Numbered from the stretch's first letter, positions 1 through 5,449 are shown. The stretch is 11,630 nt of DNA from Opitutia bacterium (GCA_021204635.1 JAJPZB010000170.1:1-11630), one strand, 5' to 3'. Notes: generated from the sequence alone by a model not told the origin. Translations and numbers: made by a program.

Positions 1-79
1 CTACCACAGCCCCACACTCACATCCATGAGGGACGTTAGTCCCGAACAAATCCGTGTGACAACAATCGTGGAACTTTGC

Positions 80-172
80 GCTCACCACCAACCCCTCCGA
101 AAAATCTTCGCCACCAACCCCGCCGCCGCCACCAACCCACCACCACTAACCCAAGCCGCTCACCACCAACCC
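80..172. repeat. Degenerate CCAACCC-containing C-rich repeat
   Basis: The heptamer CCAACCC occurs at 88-94, 114-120, 132-138 and 166-172, with a one-base variant CTAACCC at 146-152. A 15-base copy of GCTCACCACCAACCC is exact at 80-94 and 158-172. Spacing is irregular (26, 18, 14 and 20 bases), so this is a degenerate cluster rather than a strict tandem array. The plus strand is almost free of G here, and the minus strand carries closely spaced GG, GGG and GGGG runs. The block lies just upstream of the gene starting at 251. The plus-strand frame is open through it, but its translation is low-complexity (His/Pro/Asn/Ala), so I treat it as non-coding. The 250 bases left of that gene hold nothing else I can name beyond a small hairpin at 30-43 (GGGAC/GTCCC). 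Confidence 0.7.
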
Positions 173-250
173 GCGCTGGATGGCATTGTTGTGGCGGGAC
201 AAATATTGCGTTGCGACAAACTACGTTTAGTTATTGCATTTCGGGTTATT

Positions 251-1036
251 ATGGCAGACGAAAAGAACTCCCCGAACCGGCAGGTTATAAGCCTGCAAGC
301 GATCAGCCAGAATTTCCTCGGCGCCCTGCAACGCCAGTTTGACTTGCTCGCATTCAACTTGGCTGCGACACAGTCCATCGAAGAAGAAAAATACTCCTCA
401 ATGTGCTCTCTGACGCACGCCATGCCCGTCGCCAACGCGCACATGCCGTTTGACGCGATGAAGACCTACGCGCACGGCTTGATTATGCGGCAGGCGCTGA
501 ACGACACGCTCAGTCTCGCCGCCGCGTGCATGGACAATTGCCACCTGCTCTGCACGCTCATCGCGCACAAAGCCGCGATGGAAGCGAATCCCAAAGAGAC
601 CAACGAGCTCGTCGGCAAAAAGCAAAACGCCTTTGTACATTCCGCGATTCAAGACAAATTCGAGGTCTTTGAAAAAGATTTCAACATCACGAGTTCTCTC
701 GAAGACGCAATTACGACGCTCGCAATTGCGCTGCGCATTCTCGTTCAAAGAAACGGCGTCGTCTCCGCCGAAGACGTTGACGAAGACGGCGAGTTGGTTT
801 TCGAGTTCAAAACCGTGCAAATAATCAAGTCGCCGACGCCCGAGGGTAAGCCCGAGATTCGCCTCGCGGACACTCGCCGCGCGTTCAAAATTGGCGACAC
901 AATCGACTTGACAAACAGCGAAATCCTGTCGCTCAACATCACGACTGCGGATTTCTTCCACCGACTGTTCAAGGCTGTCGATTCCTTCGGCGCAAAAATT
1001 CTCGGCAAAGACGGAGGCTCAAATGAAGGAAAATAA
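251..1036 (+). CDS. Hypothetical protein, 261 aa
   Basis: I do not recognise this family. The frame stays open upstream to an ATG at 26, but those extra 75 codons cross the C-rich repeat and read as low-complexity. The ATG at 251 (MADEKNSPNRQ) is therefore the more likely start, although no Shine-Dalgarno precedes it. The protein has no signal peptide and no membrane segment. Residues about 10-170 look mostly helical, with several Cys, Met and His residues (for example around MCSLTHAMP and CMDNCHLLC). Residues about 180-250 alternate acidic and beta-like stretches (EDVDEDGELVFEF) and end in a helix rich in Phe and Lys. The start of the small lipoprotein gene overlaps its last codons by 14 bases in another frame, which suggests translational coupling and one transcript. 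Any role is unknown. That it is a real gene is well supported by its length, its codon use and the overlap. Confidence 0.75.
   Translation: MADEKNSPNRQVISLQAISQNFLGALQRQFDLLAFNLAATQSIEEEKYSSMCSLTHAMPVANAHMPFDAMKTYAHGLIMRQALNDTLSLAAACMDNCHLLCTLIAHKAAMEANPKETNELVGKKQNAFVHSAIQDKFEVFEKDFNITSSLEDAITTLAIALRILVQRNGVVSAEDVDEDGELVFEFKTVQIIKSPTPEGKPEIRLADTRRAFKIGDTIDLTNSEILSLNITTADFFHRLFKAVDSFGAKILGKDGGSNEGK
1013..1017 (+). promoter_or_regulatory. Strong Shine-Dalgarno for the small lipoprotein gene
   Basis: GGAGG lies 5 bases before the ATG at 1023, inside the 3' end of the preceding gene. It decides the start of the lipoprotein gene. It also stands out because no other gene in the window has a comparable ribosome binding site. 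Confidence 0.7.
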
Positions 1037-1178
1037 GATACGGCGCGGGCGCAGGATTCTCGCTGCGATTGTTGCAGCCTTGGCGTTGACGATGTTTGTG
1101 GCGGCGTGCTCGTCGGGGCCGAAGGTGATAAATCTCGGCAACTCCGGTTCGCGCGTGACCGTGCAAAGCGTGGATTAA
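1023..1178 (+). CDS. Small putative lipoprotein, 51 aa
   Basis: A short gene on the plus strand, easily missed by length cut-offs. It encodes a basic N-terminus (MKENKIRRGRR, residues 1-11), then a hydrophobic stretch from residue 12 (ILAAIVAALALTMFV) and the lipobox VAAC with the lipidated Cys at position 29, followed by SSG. This is the classic layout for a lipoprotein signal peptide processed by signal peptidase II. The predicted mature part is only 23 residues (ending VTVQSVD) and shows no domain, so it may be a small envelope anchor or an entericidin-like peptide; its role is unknown. GGAGG at 1013-1017 sits 5 bases upstream. The start overlaps the previous gene's end by 14 bases, consistent with co-translation. 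The MFS transporter gene starts 36 bases after its stop, so the three may form one operon. Confidence 0.7.
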   Translation: MKENKIRRGRRILAAIVAALALTMFVAACSSGPKVINLGNSGSRVTVQSVD

Positions 1179-1214
1179 CCCGCGCGGTCTGCCTTTGCGA
1201 GAACGGCGACAAAC

Positions 1215-2597
1215 ATGTTCTCACGGGCGCCAAATGCCGCCGGCGCGGCTGCGACAGCGAAAAGCTCCTCCGAGTTTTTCGCTGCTTGTTTTTGGGTTCC
1301 CGCGCTCTACTTTGTCCAAGGTTTGCCCAACACGTTTGTCGATCAGGTTGCGCCGGTTTTCCTGAAAGATCTGCGCTTGGACAATTCGCTGATAATTGCA
1401 ATCGGCGCGTGGGCATATCTGCCGTGGACACTCAAAGCGCTGTGGGCGCCTCTCGTTGACGGCGTGGGAAAAAAGCGAACGTGGATAATCGCCACGCAAT
1501 TTGCGCTCGCGGCAACGATGTGCGTCCTCGCGCTCGGGATTGTTGCCGCCGCCGGCACGCCGGCATTTGCGTGGCTTGTCGTAATCATTCTCGCGACGAT
1601 GGCGGCGATTTCTGCGACGCACGATGTCGCCGCCGACGGCTTTTACATCATCGCGCTGAACTCCGGCAACCAAGCGCTTTTCTCGGGAGTGCGCAGCACG
1701 TTTTTTCGCCTCGCCACCATCTTCGGAAAAGGCGGAATAATAGCTCTCGCCGGCGTGCTCATTCTCGCAACAAACCCCACTCAGGGCGCGGAGCAAAGCG
1801 GCTCGCTCGCGCCGGAAATCGCGAAGGTGGCGTGGGGAGAAATCGCGTTCGGGCTCGCGATTGTTGTGGCGATTTTCGCCCTCGTGCACTCCCTCATTTT
1901 GCCCCGCCCCGCGTCGGATATGCCTGCTGTGCGGCAACGCGGGTTGCTCGGTCGCAATTTCGTCGCGACATGGAAAAGTTTCTTCGCCGCGAAGCACGTC
2001 GCTCTGTTGTTCGCGGTTCTCTTGCTCTATCGCCTCGGCGAAGTGCAAATCGCCTCTGTCTCGACGCTGTTTTTCAAGGACGCGGCGGCGAGTGGCGGGC
2101 TCGGGTTAGACAACATCGATCTCGGGCTTCTCTCGGGGACGATCGGCACGGTGGCGCTGCTCGCGGGCGGGATTGTGGCGGGAATCGCCGTCGCGTGGCG
2201 CGGATTGCGATTTTGGCTTTGGGGCATGCTGTTTTGGCTGAATTTGCCCGATTTGATTTACGTCGCGTTCGCGCACTGGCAACCGACCGGCAACGTCGTC
2301 ATCGGCGCGGGGATTTTGGTCGAGCAATTTGGCTACGGCTTTGGTTTCGCCGGCTACATGCTCTACATGATTTTCGCCTGCCGCGAGGGCGAACACCGCG
2401 TCGCGCACTACGCGATTTGCTCGGGAATAATGGCGCTCGGAGCGATGTTGCCGAAGCTGTGGACCGGCGCGTTGCTCAACGCCCTCGGCTATGAAAATTT
2501 CTTTTGGTGGGCGATCGCCTGCTCGATTCCCGCGTTCTTTGTCGTCGCACGCGCGAGAAAATTTTTGCCCGCAGATTTCGGGAAAAAGGTCGCGTGA
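1215..2597 (+). CDS. MFS transporter, AmpG/PAT-like
   Basis: A 460-residue inner-membrane protein with about 12 hydrophobic segments spread from residue 21 to 446, the usual size and layout of a major facilitator transporter. Features resembling the AmpG / peptide-acetyl-CoA transporter group are YFVQGLP near residue 32, WTLKALWAPLVD at 71-82 followed by the basic loop GKKRTW (85-90), and DVAADGFYI at 137-145, where AmpG proteins have a similar acidic motif. A cytoplasmic loop (about 229-260, PRPASD...QRGLLGRN) separates the two six-helix halves. AmpG itself imports anhydromuropeptides for cell-wall recycling. Whether this homologue does so cannot be told from sequence, so I give no gene symbol. 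ATG at 1215 is the first reasonable start; no clear Shine-Dalgarno precedes it. It follows the lipoprotein gene by 36 bases, and a hairpin terminator lies 24 bases after its stop. Confidence 0.8.
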   Translation: MFSRAPNAAGAAATAKSSSEFFAACFWVPALYFVQGLPNTFVDQVAPVFLKDLRLDNSLIIAIGAWAYLPWTLKALWAPLVDGVGKKRTWIIATQFALAATMCVLALGIVAAAGTPAFAWLVVIILATMAAISATHDVAADGFYIIALNSGNQALFSGVRSTFFRLATIFGKGGIIALAGVLILATNPTQGAEQSGSLAPEIAKVAWGEIAFGLAIVVAIFALVHSLILPRPASDMPAVRQRGLLGRNFVATWKSFFAAKHVALLFAVLLLYRLGEVQIASVSTLFFKDAAASGGLGLDNIDLGLLSGTIGTVALLAGGIVAGIAVAWRGLRFWLWGMLFWLNLPDLIYVAFAHWQPTGNVVIGAGILVEQFGYGFGFAGYMLYMIFACREGEHRVAHYAICSGIMALGAMLPKLWTGALLNALGYENFFWWAIACSIPAFFVVARARKFLPADFGKKVA

Positions 2598-2621
2598 AGG
2601 CGCCGCGATTCGCGCATAAAA

Positions 2622-2658
2622 AAAGGCGTTCCCGCAGATTGCCCGCGGGAACGTCTTT
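2622..2658. terminator. Bidirectional intrinsic terminator between convergent genes
   Basis: A 14-base-pair stem pairs AAAGGCGTTCCCGC (2622-2635) with GCGGGAACGTCTTT (2645-2658), with one G-T wobble and a 9-base loop. It is preceded on the plus strand by a run of A. This gives the minus-strand transcript of the histone-like gene a seven-base U tract, and the transporter transcript a weaker one (UCUUU). It lies between the stop codons of the two convergent genes and can serve both. Confidence 0.85.
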
Positions 2659-2675
2659 AAGGACTTGCGACGAAA

Positions 2676-2951
2676 TTATTTTTTCTTCGCAGGAGCCGGC
2701 TTCTTAGCAGCCGGTTTTTTGGCGACCGGTTTCTTAGCCGGAGCCGCTTTGGGAGCCGGCTTTTTCGCGGCCGGTTTCTTGGCGGCTGGCTTCTTAGCCG
2801 GAGCTTTCTTCGCGGCAGGCTTTTTCGCCGGAGCTGCCTTCGGAGCCGGTTTTTTGGCGACCGGTTTCTTGGCGGCAGGTTTTTTGTTCGCGGGAGCAGC
2901 CTTCTTTGCAGTCGGCTTCTTCGCAGGAGCTTTTTTTGTTGGTGTGGGCAT
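2676..2951 (-). CDS. Histone H1-like Lys/Ala/Pro-repeat DNA-binding protein
   Basis: A 91-residue protein of extreme composition: 33 Lys, with nearly everything else Ala or Pro, plus three Thr, two Val, one Asn and the initiator Met. There are no acidic or aromatic residues. It is built from KKPA/KKPV-type pentads, and residues 26-49 are repeated almost exactly at 56-79 (period 30 residues, 90 bp). This matches the C-terminal-tail type of bacterial histone H1-like proteins (AAKKP repeats) known from several phyla, which bind DNA non-specifically and compact the nucleoid. There is no folded domain such as an HU or SWIB module. ATG at 2951 is the only sensible start; it is preceded by an A-rich stretch with no Shine-Dalgarno. 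The gene stands alone on the minus strand with its own promoter and terminator. Repeat-driven length variation between strains would be expected. Confidence 0.85.
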   Translation of the reverse strand: MPTPTKKAPAKKPTAKKAAPANKKPAAKKPVAKKPAPKAAPAKKPAAKKAPAKKPAAKKPAAKKPAPKAAPAKKPVAKKPAAKKPAPAKKK

Positions 2952-3146
2952 ATGCTTTTTTTTAAGGAAAGTTCCGGTTAATTAAAAAGTGAGACGCGGA
3001 GAAGAAGCGACACTCGCGCCGTTCGCGAAAACGAACTCTTAGGGAACGGGGCAATGACTTTTCTCTGTGTCATGAAATCGATGTGCGAGGCTTGTTTGGG
3101 GTGAGGCGAAGGGGAATCGCCGTGCTCTTGTCCTGCATTAAAGCGG
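2952..3146 (-). promoter_or_regulatory. Long 5' leader of the histone-like gene
   Basis: If transcription starts just downstream of the TAATAA box at 3153-3158, the histone-like mRNA has a leader of about 195 bases. It contains a small inverted repeat GTTCG/CGAAC (3021-3025 and 3032-3036), an alternative pairing CCGTTC/GAACGG (3019-3024 and 3044-3049), and two short frames. The first frame is 22 codons (3138 down to 3070); its stop overlaps the ATG of the second by ATGA, and the second is 31 codons (3073 down to 2978). Neither frame has a Shine-Dalgarno or resembles a known protein. I regard the leader as non-coding, possibly regulatory. Confidence 0.35.
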
Positions 3147-3152
3147 TTTTTT

Positions 3153-3181
3153 TTATTATTGCAAGCGTAGAACACTCACAA
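3153..3181 (-). promoter_or_regulatory. Sigma70-type promoter for the histone-like gene
   Basis: Read on the minus strand, TTGTGA (3176-3181) is separated by 17 bases from TAATAA (3153-3158), close to the sigma70 consensus with ideal spacing. It is the best promoter-like pair upstream of the histone-like gene. A run of eight A follows the -10 box on the same strand. Confidence 0.5.
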
Positions 3182-3302
3182 ATCGCAATTCGCCGCAAAT
3201 CCACTGTTTAAGCGGGTTTCACGACTATCAAAACCGACGGCGAAAAGAAAAATTCTGCGCACGGAAGCAAAAAAATCCTCCAACGACAAAAATGTAATTT
3301 TC

Positions 3303-3324
3303 GCGGCAACACAAAAATTGCCGC
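3303..3324. repeat. Inverted repeat (hairpin) GCGGCAA/TTGCCGC
   Basis: A perfect 7-base stem pairs GCGGCAA (3303-3309) with TTGCCGC (3318-3324) across an A-rich 8-base loop. A T6 run follows at 3331-3336, so it resembles a plus-strand terminator, although no plus-strand gene lies upstream. Its purpose is unclear. Confidence 0.6.
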
Positions 3325-3350
3325 AGAGAATTTTTTGCGGTAAGCATAAA

Positions 3351-3381
3351 TTTTAAATTTTATCAATATAAAAATTTAAAA
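3351..3381. repeat. AT-only 11-bp perfect inverted repeat
   Basis: TTTTAAATTTT (3351-3361) and AAAATTTAAAA (3371-3381) are exact reverse complements across a 9-base loop (ATCAATATA). The whole element has a single C. It lies about 60-90 bases upstream of the mature tRNA-Thr, so a promoter-stimulating or DNA-unwinding role is possible. A protein-binding site is equally possible. Confidence 0.6.
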
Positions 3382-3400
3382 GAAAAAGCTTGCGGGCGGC

Positions 3401-3430
3401 TTGAAAAACGTTAGCGTTGCAGGCTCGCAT
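3401..3430 (+). promoter_or_regulatory. Possible promoter of tRNA-Thr
   Basis: TTGAAA (3401-3406) and TCGCAT (3425-3430) are 18 bases apart. This would start transcription a few bases before the mature tRNA 5' end at 3441. The -10 box is a poor match; the A-rich stretch immediately upstream would help as an UP element. Confidence 0.35.
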
Positions 3431-3440
3431 GTTTTTGCGT

Positions 3441-3515
3441 GCCACTTTAGCTCAGCGGTAGAGCATCTCATTCGTAATGAGAGGGTCGTTGGTTCAAATC
3501 CGACAAGTGGCTCCA
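3441..3515 (+). tRNA. tRNA-Thr (anticodon CGU)
   Basis: A full cloverleaf of 75 bases including an encoded CCA. The acceptor stem GCCACTT/AAGTGGC is perfect, the D stem is GCTC/GAGC, and the anticodon stem TCTCA/TGAGA is perfect. The loop TTCGTAA carries anticodon CGT at 3473-3475. The T stem is GTTGG/CCGAC with one G-T pair and the T loop is TTCAAAT. The discriminator is T. It reads ACG codons, and U36-A37 make it a typical t6A37 substrate. A terminator follows directly, so it is transcribed alone. Confidence 0.96.
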
Positions 3516-3520
3516 CCTTT

Positions 3521-3549
3521 GCCCGCCGCGTCTGCGCGGGCTTTCTTTT
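3521..3549 (+). terminator. Intrinsic terminator of tRNA-Thr
   Basis: GCCCGC (3521-3526) pairs with GCGGGC (3536-3541), and TTTCTTTT follows at 3542-3549. It begins 5 bases after the tRNA CCA end and separates the tRNA from the HAD gene. Confidence 0.75.
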
Positions 3550-3625
3550 GCCCGCAAAAGGCGATCGCGCGCGAAATTTGTTTCCAAACGCCGCAGCAAA
3601 GAAATTTAATCATGCGCTAAAAATC

Positions 3626-4207
3626 ATGACGCGAGACTATCCTTTTCCGGCATACATTTTTGACTGCGATGGCACGCTCGCAGCGTCGATGAGGCTGCAC
3701 CACGACGCATGGGAATACGCCGTCTCGCAACAATACCCGGGCTGGGCATTCCCCTGGAAATTCTTTTGCTCGCTCGGCGGAATGACGACGGGCGACACCT
3801 GCGACATCTTGGACGAGCACTACGGATTCAAGCTCGACGTCCGCGCCGTGCGCCGCGACACACACGCATTTCTCGACAAACACTTGGAAGACGTTTCCCC
3901 GATTCCGGAGGTCTGCAACTATGCGCGCCGCCTCGCCGCAGTTGGCGCAAAGCTCGCCGTCGCCTCGGGCGGTTATCGCGACGATGTTCTCCGGATTTTG
4001 AAAGCCATCAAGGTCGCCGACATTTTTCCCGTCGTTGTCGCCGTGGAAGACGTCAAAAACTGCAAGCCGGCGCCGGATCTCTTTTTGCTTGCTGCGGAAA
4101 AGCTCGGCGTGCCGGCGGAGCTTTGTTGCGTCATCGAAGACAGCCCCAAAGGCTACGACGCTGCGGAGGCGGCGGGAATGGCGTGCGTCATGGTCTGCCC
4201 GTTCTGA
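3626..4207 (+). CDS. HAD-superfamily sugar-phosphate phosphatase (YqaB / beta-phosphoglucomutase-like)
   Basis: A 193-residue cytosolic HAD hydrolase with all four motifs. Motif I is FDCDGTL with nucleophile D13 and acid/base D15; motif II is VASGG with S114; motif III is KPAPD with K147; motif IV is IEDSPKG with E171 and D172, followed by AAEAAGM. The helical cap between about residues 20 and 90 is the alpha-helical C1 type of subfamily IA. Length and layout resemble E. coli YqaB (fructose-1-phosphate phosphatase) and beta-phosphoglucomutases; the substrate cannot be set from sequence. The frame is open upstream to 3401, but that part reads through the tRNA-Thr gene and its terminator, so the ATG at 3626 is chosen (no Shine-Dalgarno). 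The next gene, trmL, starts 22 bases after its stop, suggesting a three-gene unit with trmL and tsaE. Confidence 0.85.
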   Translation: MTRDYPFPAYIFDCDGTLAASMRLHHDAWEYAVSQQYPGWAFPWKFFCSLGGMTTGDTCDILDEHYGFKLDVRAVRRDTHAFLDKHLEDVSPIPEVCNYARRLAAVGAKLAVASGGYRDDVLRILKAIKVADIFPVVVAVEDVKNCKPAPDLFLLAAEKLGVPAELCCVIEDSPKGYDAAEAAGMACVMVCPF

Positions 4208-4229
4208 AAAAATTTCGCAAAGGCTTCGC

Positions 4230-4712
4230 ATGCTCCACGTCATTTTGTTCAATCCGGAAATTCCGCAGAACACGGGCAACGTCGGCAGGACCTGCGCGAT
4301 GGTGAAGGCGCGGCTGCACCTGATTCACCCGCTCGGCTTCACGATAACGGACGCGCATTTGCGCCGCTCCGGCATGGATTATTGGAAGTCTCTCGACGTC
4401 GTTCACCACGAAAATTGGGAAAATTTTCGCGCCGATCCAGGCTCGCCAAAACGTATCTGGCTTTTAACTACAAAAGCGAAAAAATCTCTCTGGGACGCCG
4501 AGTTCCGCGACGGCGACGGGCTTCTTTTCGGGAACGAGGGGCACGGCGCGCCGGATTGGCTGCACGCAGAAATCGGTGCAGATTTTGAGATAAAAATCCC
4601 GCAACCCGCAGAGACGTTGCGCTCGCTCAATCTTTCCACCGCAGCCGGAATTGCGATTTACGAGGCGCTCCGGCAACTGACTCGCGGCTCACACGCCGCA
4701 GAAATTTTGTAA
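4230..4712 (+). CDS. trmL: tRNA (cytidine/uridine-34-2'-O)-methyltransferase TrmL
   Basis: A 160-residue single-domain SPOUT (SpoU/TrmH-type) methyltransferase, the usual length for TrmL. It uses S-adenosylmethionine to methylate the 2'-OH of the wobble nucleotide in certain tRNAs (tRNA-Leu in E. coli). Diagnostic motifs are NPEIPQNTGNVGRTC at 8-22, GFTITDAHLRRSGMDYW near 36-52, the cofactor-knot segment LLFGNEGHGAP at 98-108, and the C-terminal knot motif RSLNLSTAAGIAIYEALRQ at 131-149, which matches E. coli TrmL (RSMNLSNAVSVVVYEAWRQ). There is no extra RNA-binding domain, as expected for TrmL. The open frame extends upstream into the HAD gene, but the family start fits the ATG at 4230. Its stop overlaps the next start (TAATG), so trmL and tsaE are probably translationally coupled. 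The identification is strong. Confidence 0.93.
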   Translation: MLHVILFNPEIPQNTGNVGRTCAMVKARLHLIHPLGFTITDAHLRRSGMDYWKSLDVVHHENWENFRADPGSPKRIWLLTTKAKKSLWDAEFRDGDGLLFGNEGHGAPDWLHAEIGADFEIKIPQPAETLRSLNLSTAAGIAIYEALRQLTRGSHAAEIL

Positions 4713-5155
4713 TGAACCCCGACAACCCGCAGAAGTTTTTCGACCAAAAAATTTGCCGCACCGAGGCGGAGACAATTGCCGCCGCGCGCGAATTTGCCGC
4801 CGCACTCCCGCCGGATTCCACAATCGCGCTCCACGGCGATCTCGGCGCGGGAAAAACGACGTTCGTTCGCGGGCTCGCCGAGGCATTTGGCGTCGATGAG
4901 CAAATCACCTCTCCGAGCTTCAACATCTACACAATTTACGAGGGTCGCGAGCGCCAGCTCATCCACATGGACGCGTATCGCCTGCCCTCGCCTGCCGCAA
5001 CCGAGGGGCTCATGCTCGAAGAATTTATGCGCACGCCGTGGTGTTGGGCGGTCGAGTGGGCTGAAAACCTCGGCGACTTTTTGCCCGCCGACGCAATCCA
5101 CATCTCCATCGAGGCCTTGGGCAACGGCGCGCGACTCCTGAAAATCGTCCGCTAA
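4712..5155 (+). CDS. tsaE: tRNA t6A37 biosynthesis ATPase TsaE
   Basis: A 147-residue P-loop protein of the TsaE (YjeE) family. TsaE partners with TsaB and TsaD to recycle the complex that attaches threonylcarbamoyl to A37 of tRNAs reading ANN codons. The Walker A motif is GDLGAGKT at 42-49. Other family landmarks are TSPSFNIY (66-73), the LIHMDAYRL segment (83-91, Walker B-like Asp-87), and AVEWAENL (113-120), corresponding to the conserved VEW-E element. Length is normal. The ATG overlaps the trmL stop by one base and there is no separate ribosome binding site. A hairpin terminator begins 19 bases after the stop. The tsaB and tsaD genes are not in this window. Confidence is high because family motifs, order and size all agree. 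Confidence 0.95.
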   Translation: MNPDNPQKFFDQKICRTEAETIAAAREFAAALPPDSTIALHGDLGAGKTTFVRGLAEAFGVDEQITSPSFNIYTIYEGRERQLIHMDAYRLPSPAATEGLMLEEFMRTPWCWAVEWAENLGDFLPADAIHISIEALGNGARLLKIVR

Positions 5156-5174
5156 TCCGCGCCGGTGCAAACGG

Positions 5175-5210
5175 AAAACGCGCGTTCAAAAAAAAGAATC
5201 GCGCGTTTTT
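5175..5210. terminator. Bidirectional terminator between tsaE and the CAU tRNA
   Basis: AAAACGCGCG (5175-5184) pairs with CGCGCGTTTT (5200-5209), and TTC/GAA extends the stem inward past one bulged T. A T5 run ends the plus-strand side and a T4 run ends the minus-strand side. It lies between the convergent tsaE gene and the minus-strand tRNA. Confidence 0.85.
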
Positions 5211-5218
5211 CAAATTGG

Positions 5219-5293
5219 TGGTGCCAAAGGGTGGATTCGAACCACCGACCATAGGCTTATGAGTCCCGTGCTCTACCACTGAGCTACTCTGGC
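5219..5293 (-). tRNA. tRNA with anticodon CAU (elongator Met, possibly Ile2)
   Basis: A 75-base minus-strand tRNA with encoded CCA. Acceptor GCCAGAG/CTTTGGC has one G-T pair. The D stem is GCTC/GAGC, the T stem GGTGG/CCACC, and the T loop TTCGAAT. The loop CTCATAA has anticodon CAT (plus positions 5259-5261). G1-C72 pairing rules out a standard initiator tRNA (C1-A72). Elongator Met is the default call, but an Ile tRNA with lysidine-34 cannot be excluded by eye. The anticodon stem is irregular: CGGGA opposite GCCTA leaves A31-G39 and C27-A43 unpaired and has one G-T pair. Confidence 0.9.
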
Positions 5294-5307
5294 AAAAATG
5301 AGAGGTC

Positions 5308-5336
5308 AGCCTGCCGCTCCCGCTCCCGCCGGTCAA
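5308..5336 (-). promoter_or_regulatory. Possible promoter of the CAU tRNA
   Basis: On the minus strand TTGACC (5331-5336) lies 17 bases upstream of CAGGCT (5308-5313), about 14 bases before the mature tRNA. The -35 box is good and the -10 box poor. No better pair is visible nearby. Confidence 0.4.
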
Positions 5337-5386
5337 GAAAATTTTCCGCCGCCGCCCTGCCGTCTTGCTTTTTCCGACAATTTTTT

Positions 5387-5414
5387 TTGCCGCTACGGCG
5401 CGTGAAAAAATAAA
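5387..5414 (+). promoter_or_regulatory. Possible promoter of the metY-type gene
   Basis: TTGCCG (5387-5392), a 16-base spacer and AATAAA (5409-5414) precede the gene at 5460. This would give a leader of about 40 bases that contains the palindrome at 5438-5449. Confidence 0.35.
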
Positions 5415-5437
5415 AAACTCTCGCCAACCCGGCAGCG

Positions 5438-5449
5438 TTCTCGCGAGAA
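5438..5449. repeat. 12-bp perfect palindrome before the metY-type gene
   Basis: TTCTCGCGAGAA is fully self-complementary and ends 10 bases before the ATG at 5460. Its position in the leader would suit a repressor operator. It also shares its half-site with the stem of the terminator after secDF. Confidence 0.6.

Larger units (their letters stand above)
3182..3400. other. AT-rich non-coding region upstream of tRNA-Thr
   Basis: Together with the leader and promoter to its left, this makes a gap of almost 490 bases without a convincing gene. It sits between the divergent histone-like gene and tRNA-Thr. The region is rich in A runs and holds two inverted repeats listed separately. The part closest to the tRNA (about 3371-3388) is A/T-rich and could act as an UP element. 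I find no coding potential on either strand. Confidence 0.6.

Noticed and set aside
80..172. CRISPR-like array at the left end
   Set aside because: The repeated unit is only 7-15 bases, irregularly spaced, and lacks spacers of constant length; no cas gene is present.
26..250. N-terminal extension of the first hypothetical protein by 75 codons
   Set aside because: The translation is low-complexity and runs across the C-rich repeat; the codon pattern becomes gene-like only after the ATG at 251. Some doubt remains without homologues.
2665..2985. Plus-strand open frame giving a Gly/Ala/Phe-rich hydrophobic repeat protein
   Set aside because: It is the exact antisense of the Lys/Ala/Pro histone-like repeat; open frames on both strands follow from the codon repeat. 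The minus-strand product matches a known protein type and has a promoter and terminator.
2978..3175. 65-codon minus-strand frame between the histone-like gene and tRNA-Thr
   Set aside because: Its ATG lies within the spacer of the likely promoter, it has no ribosome binding site, and it shows no recognisable motif.
3401..3625. N-terminal extension of the HAD protein by 75 codons
   Set aside because: This part reads straight through tRNA-Thr and its terminator; the HAD fold begins at MTRDYPFPAYIFDCDGT, right after the ATG at 3626.
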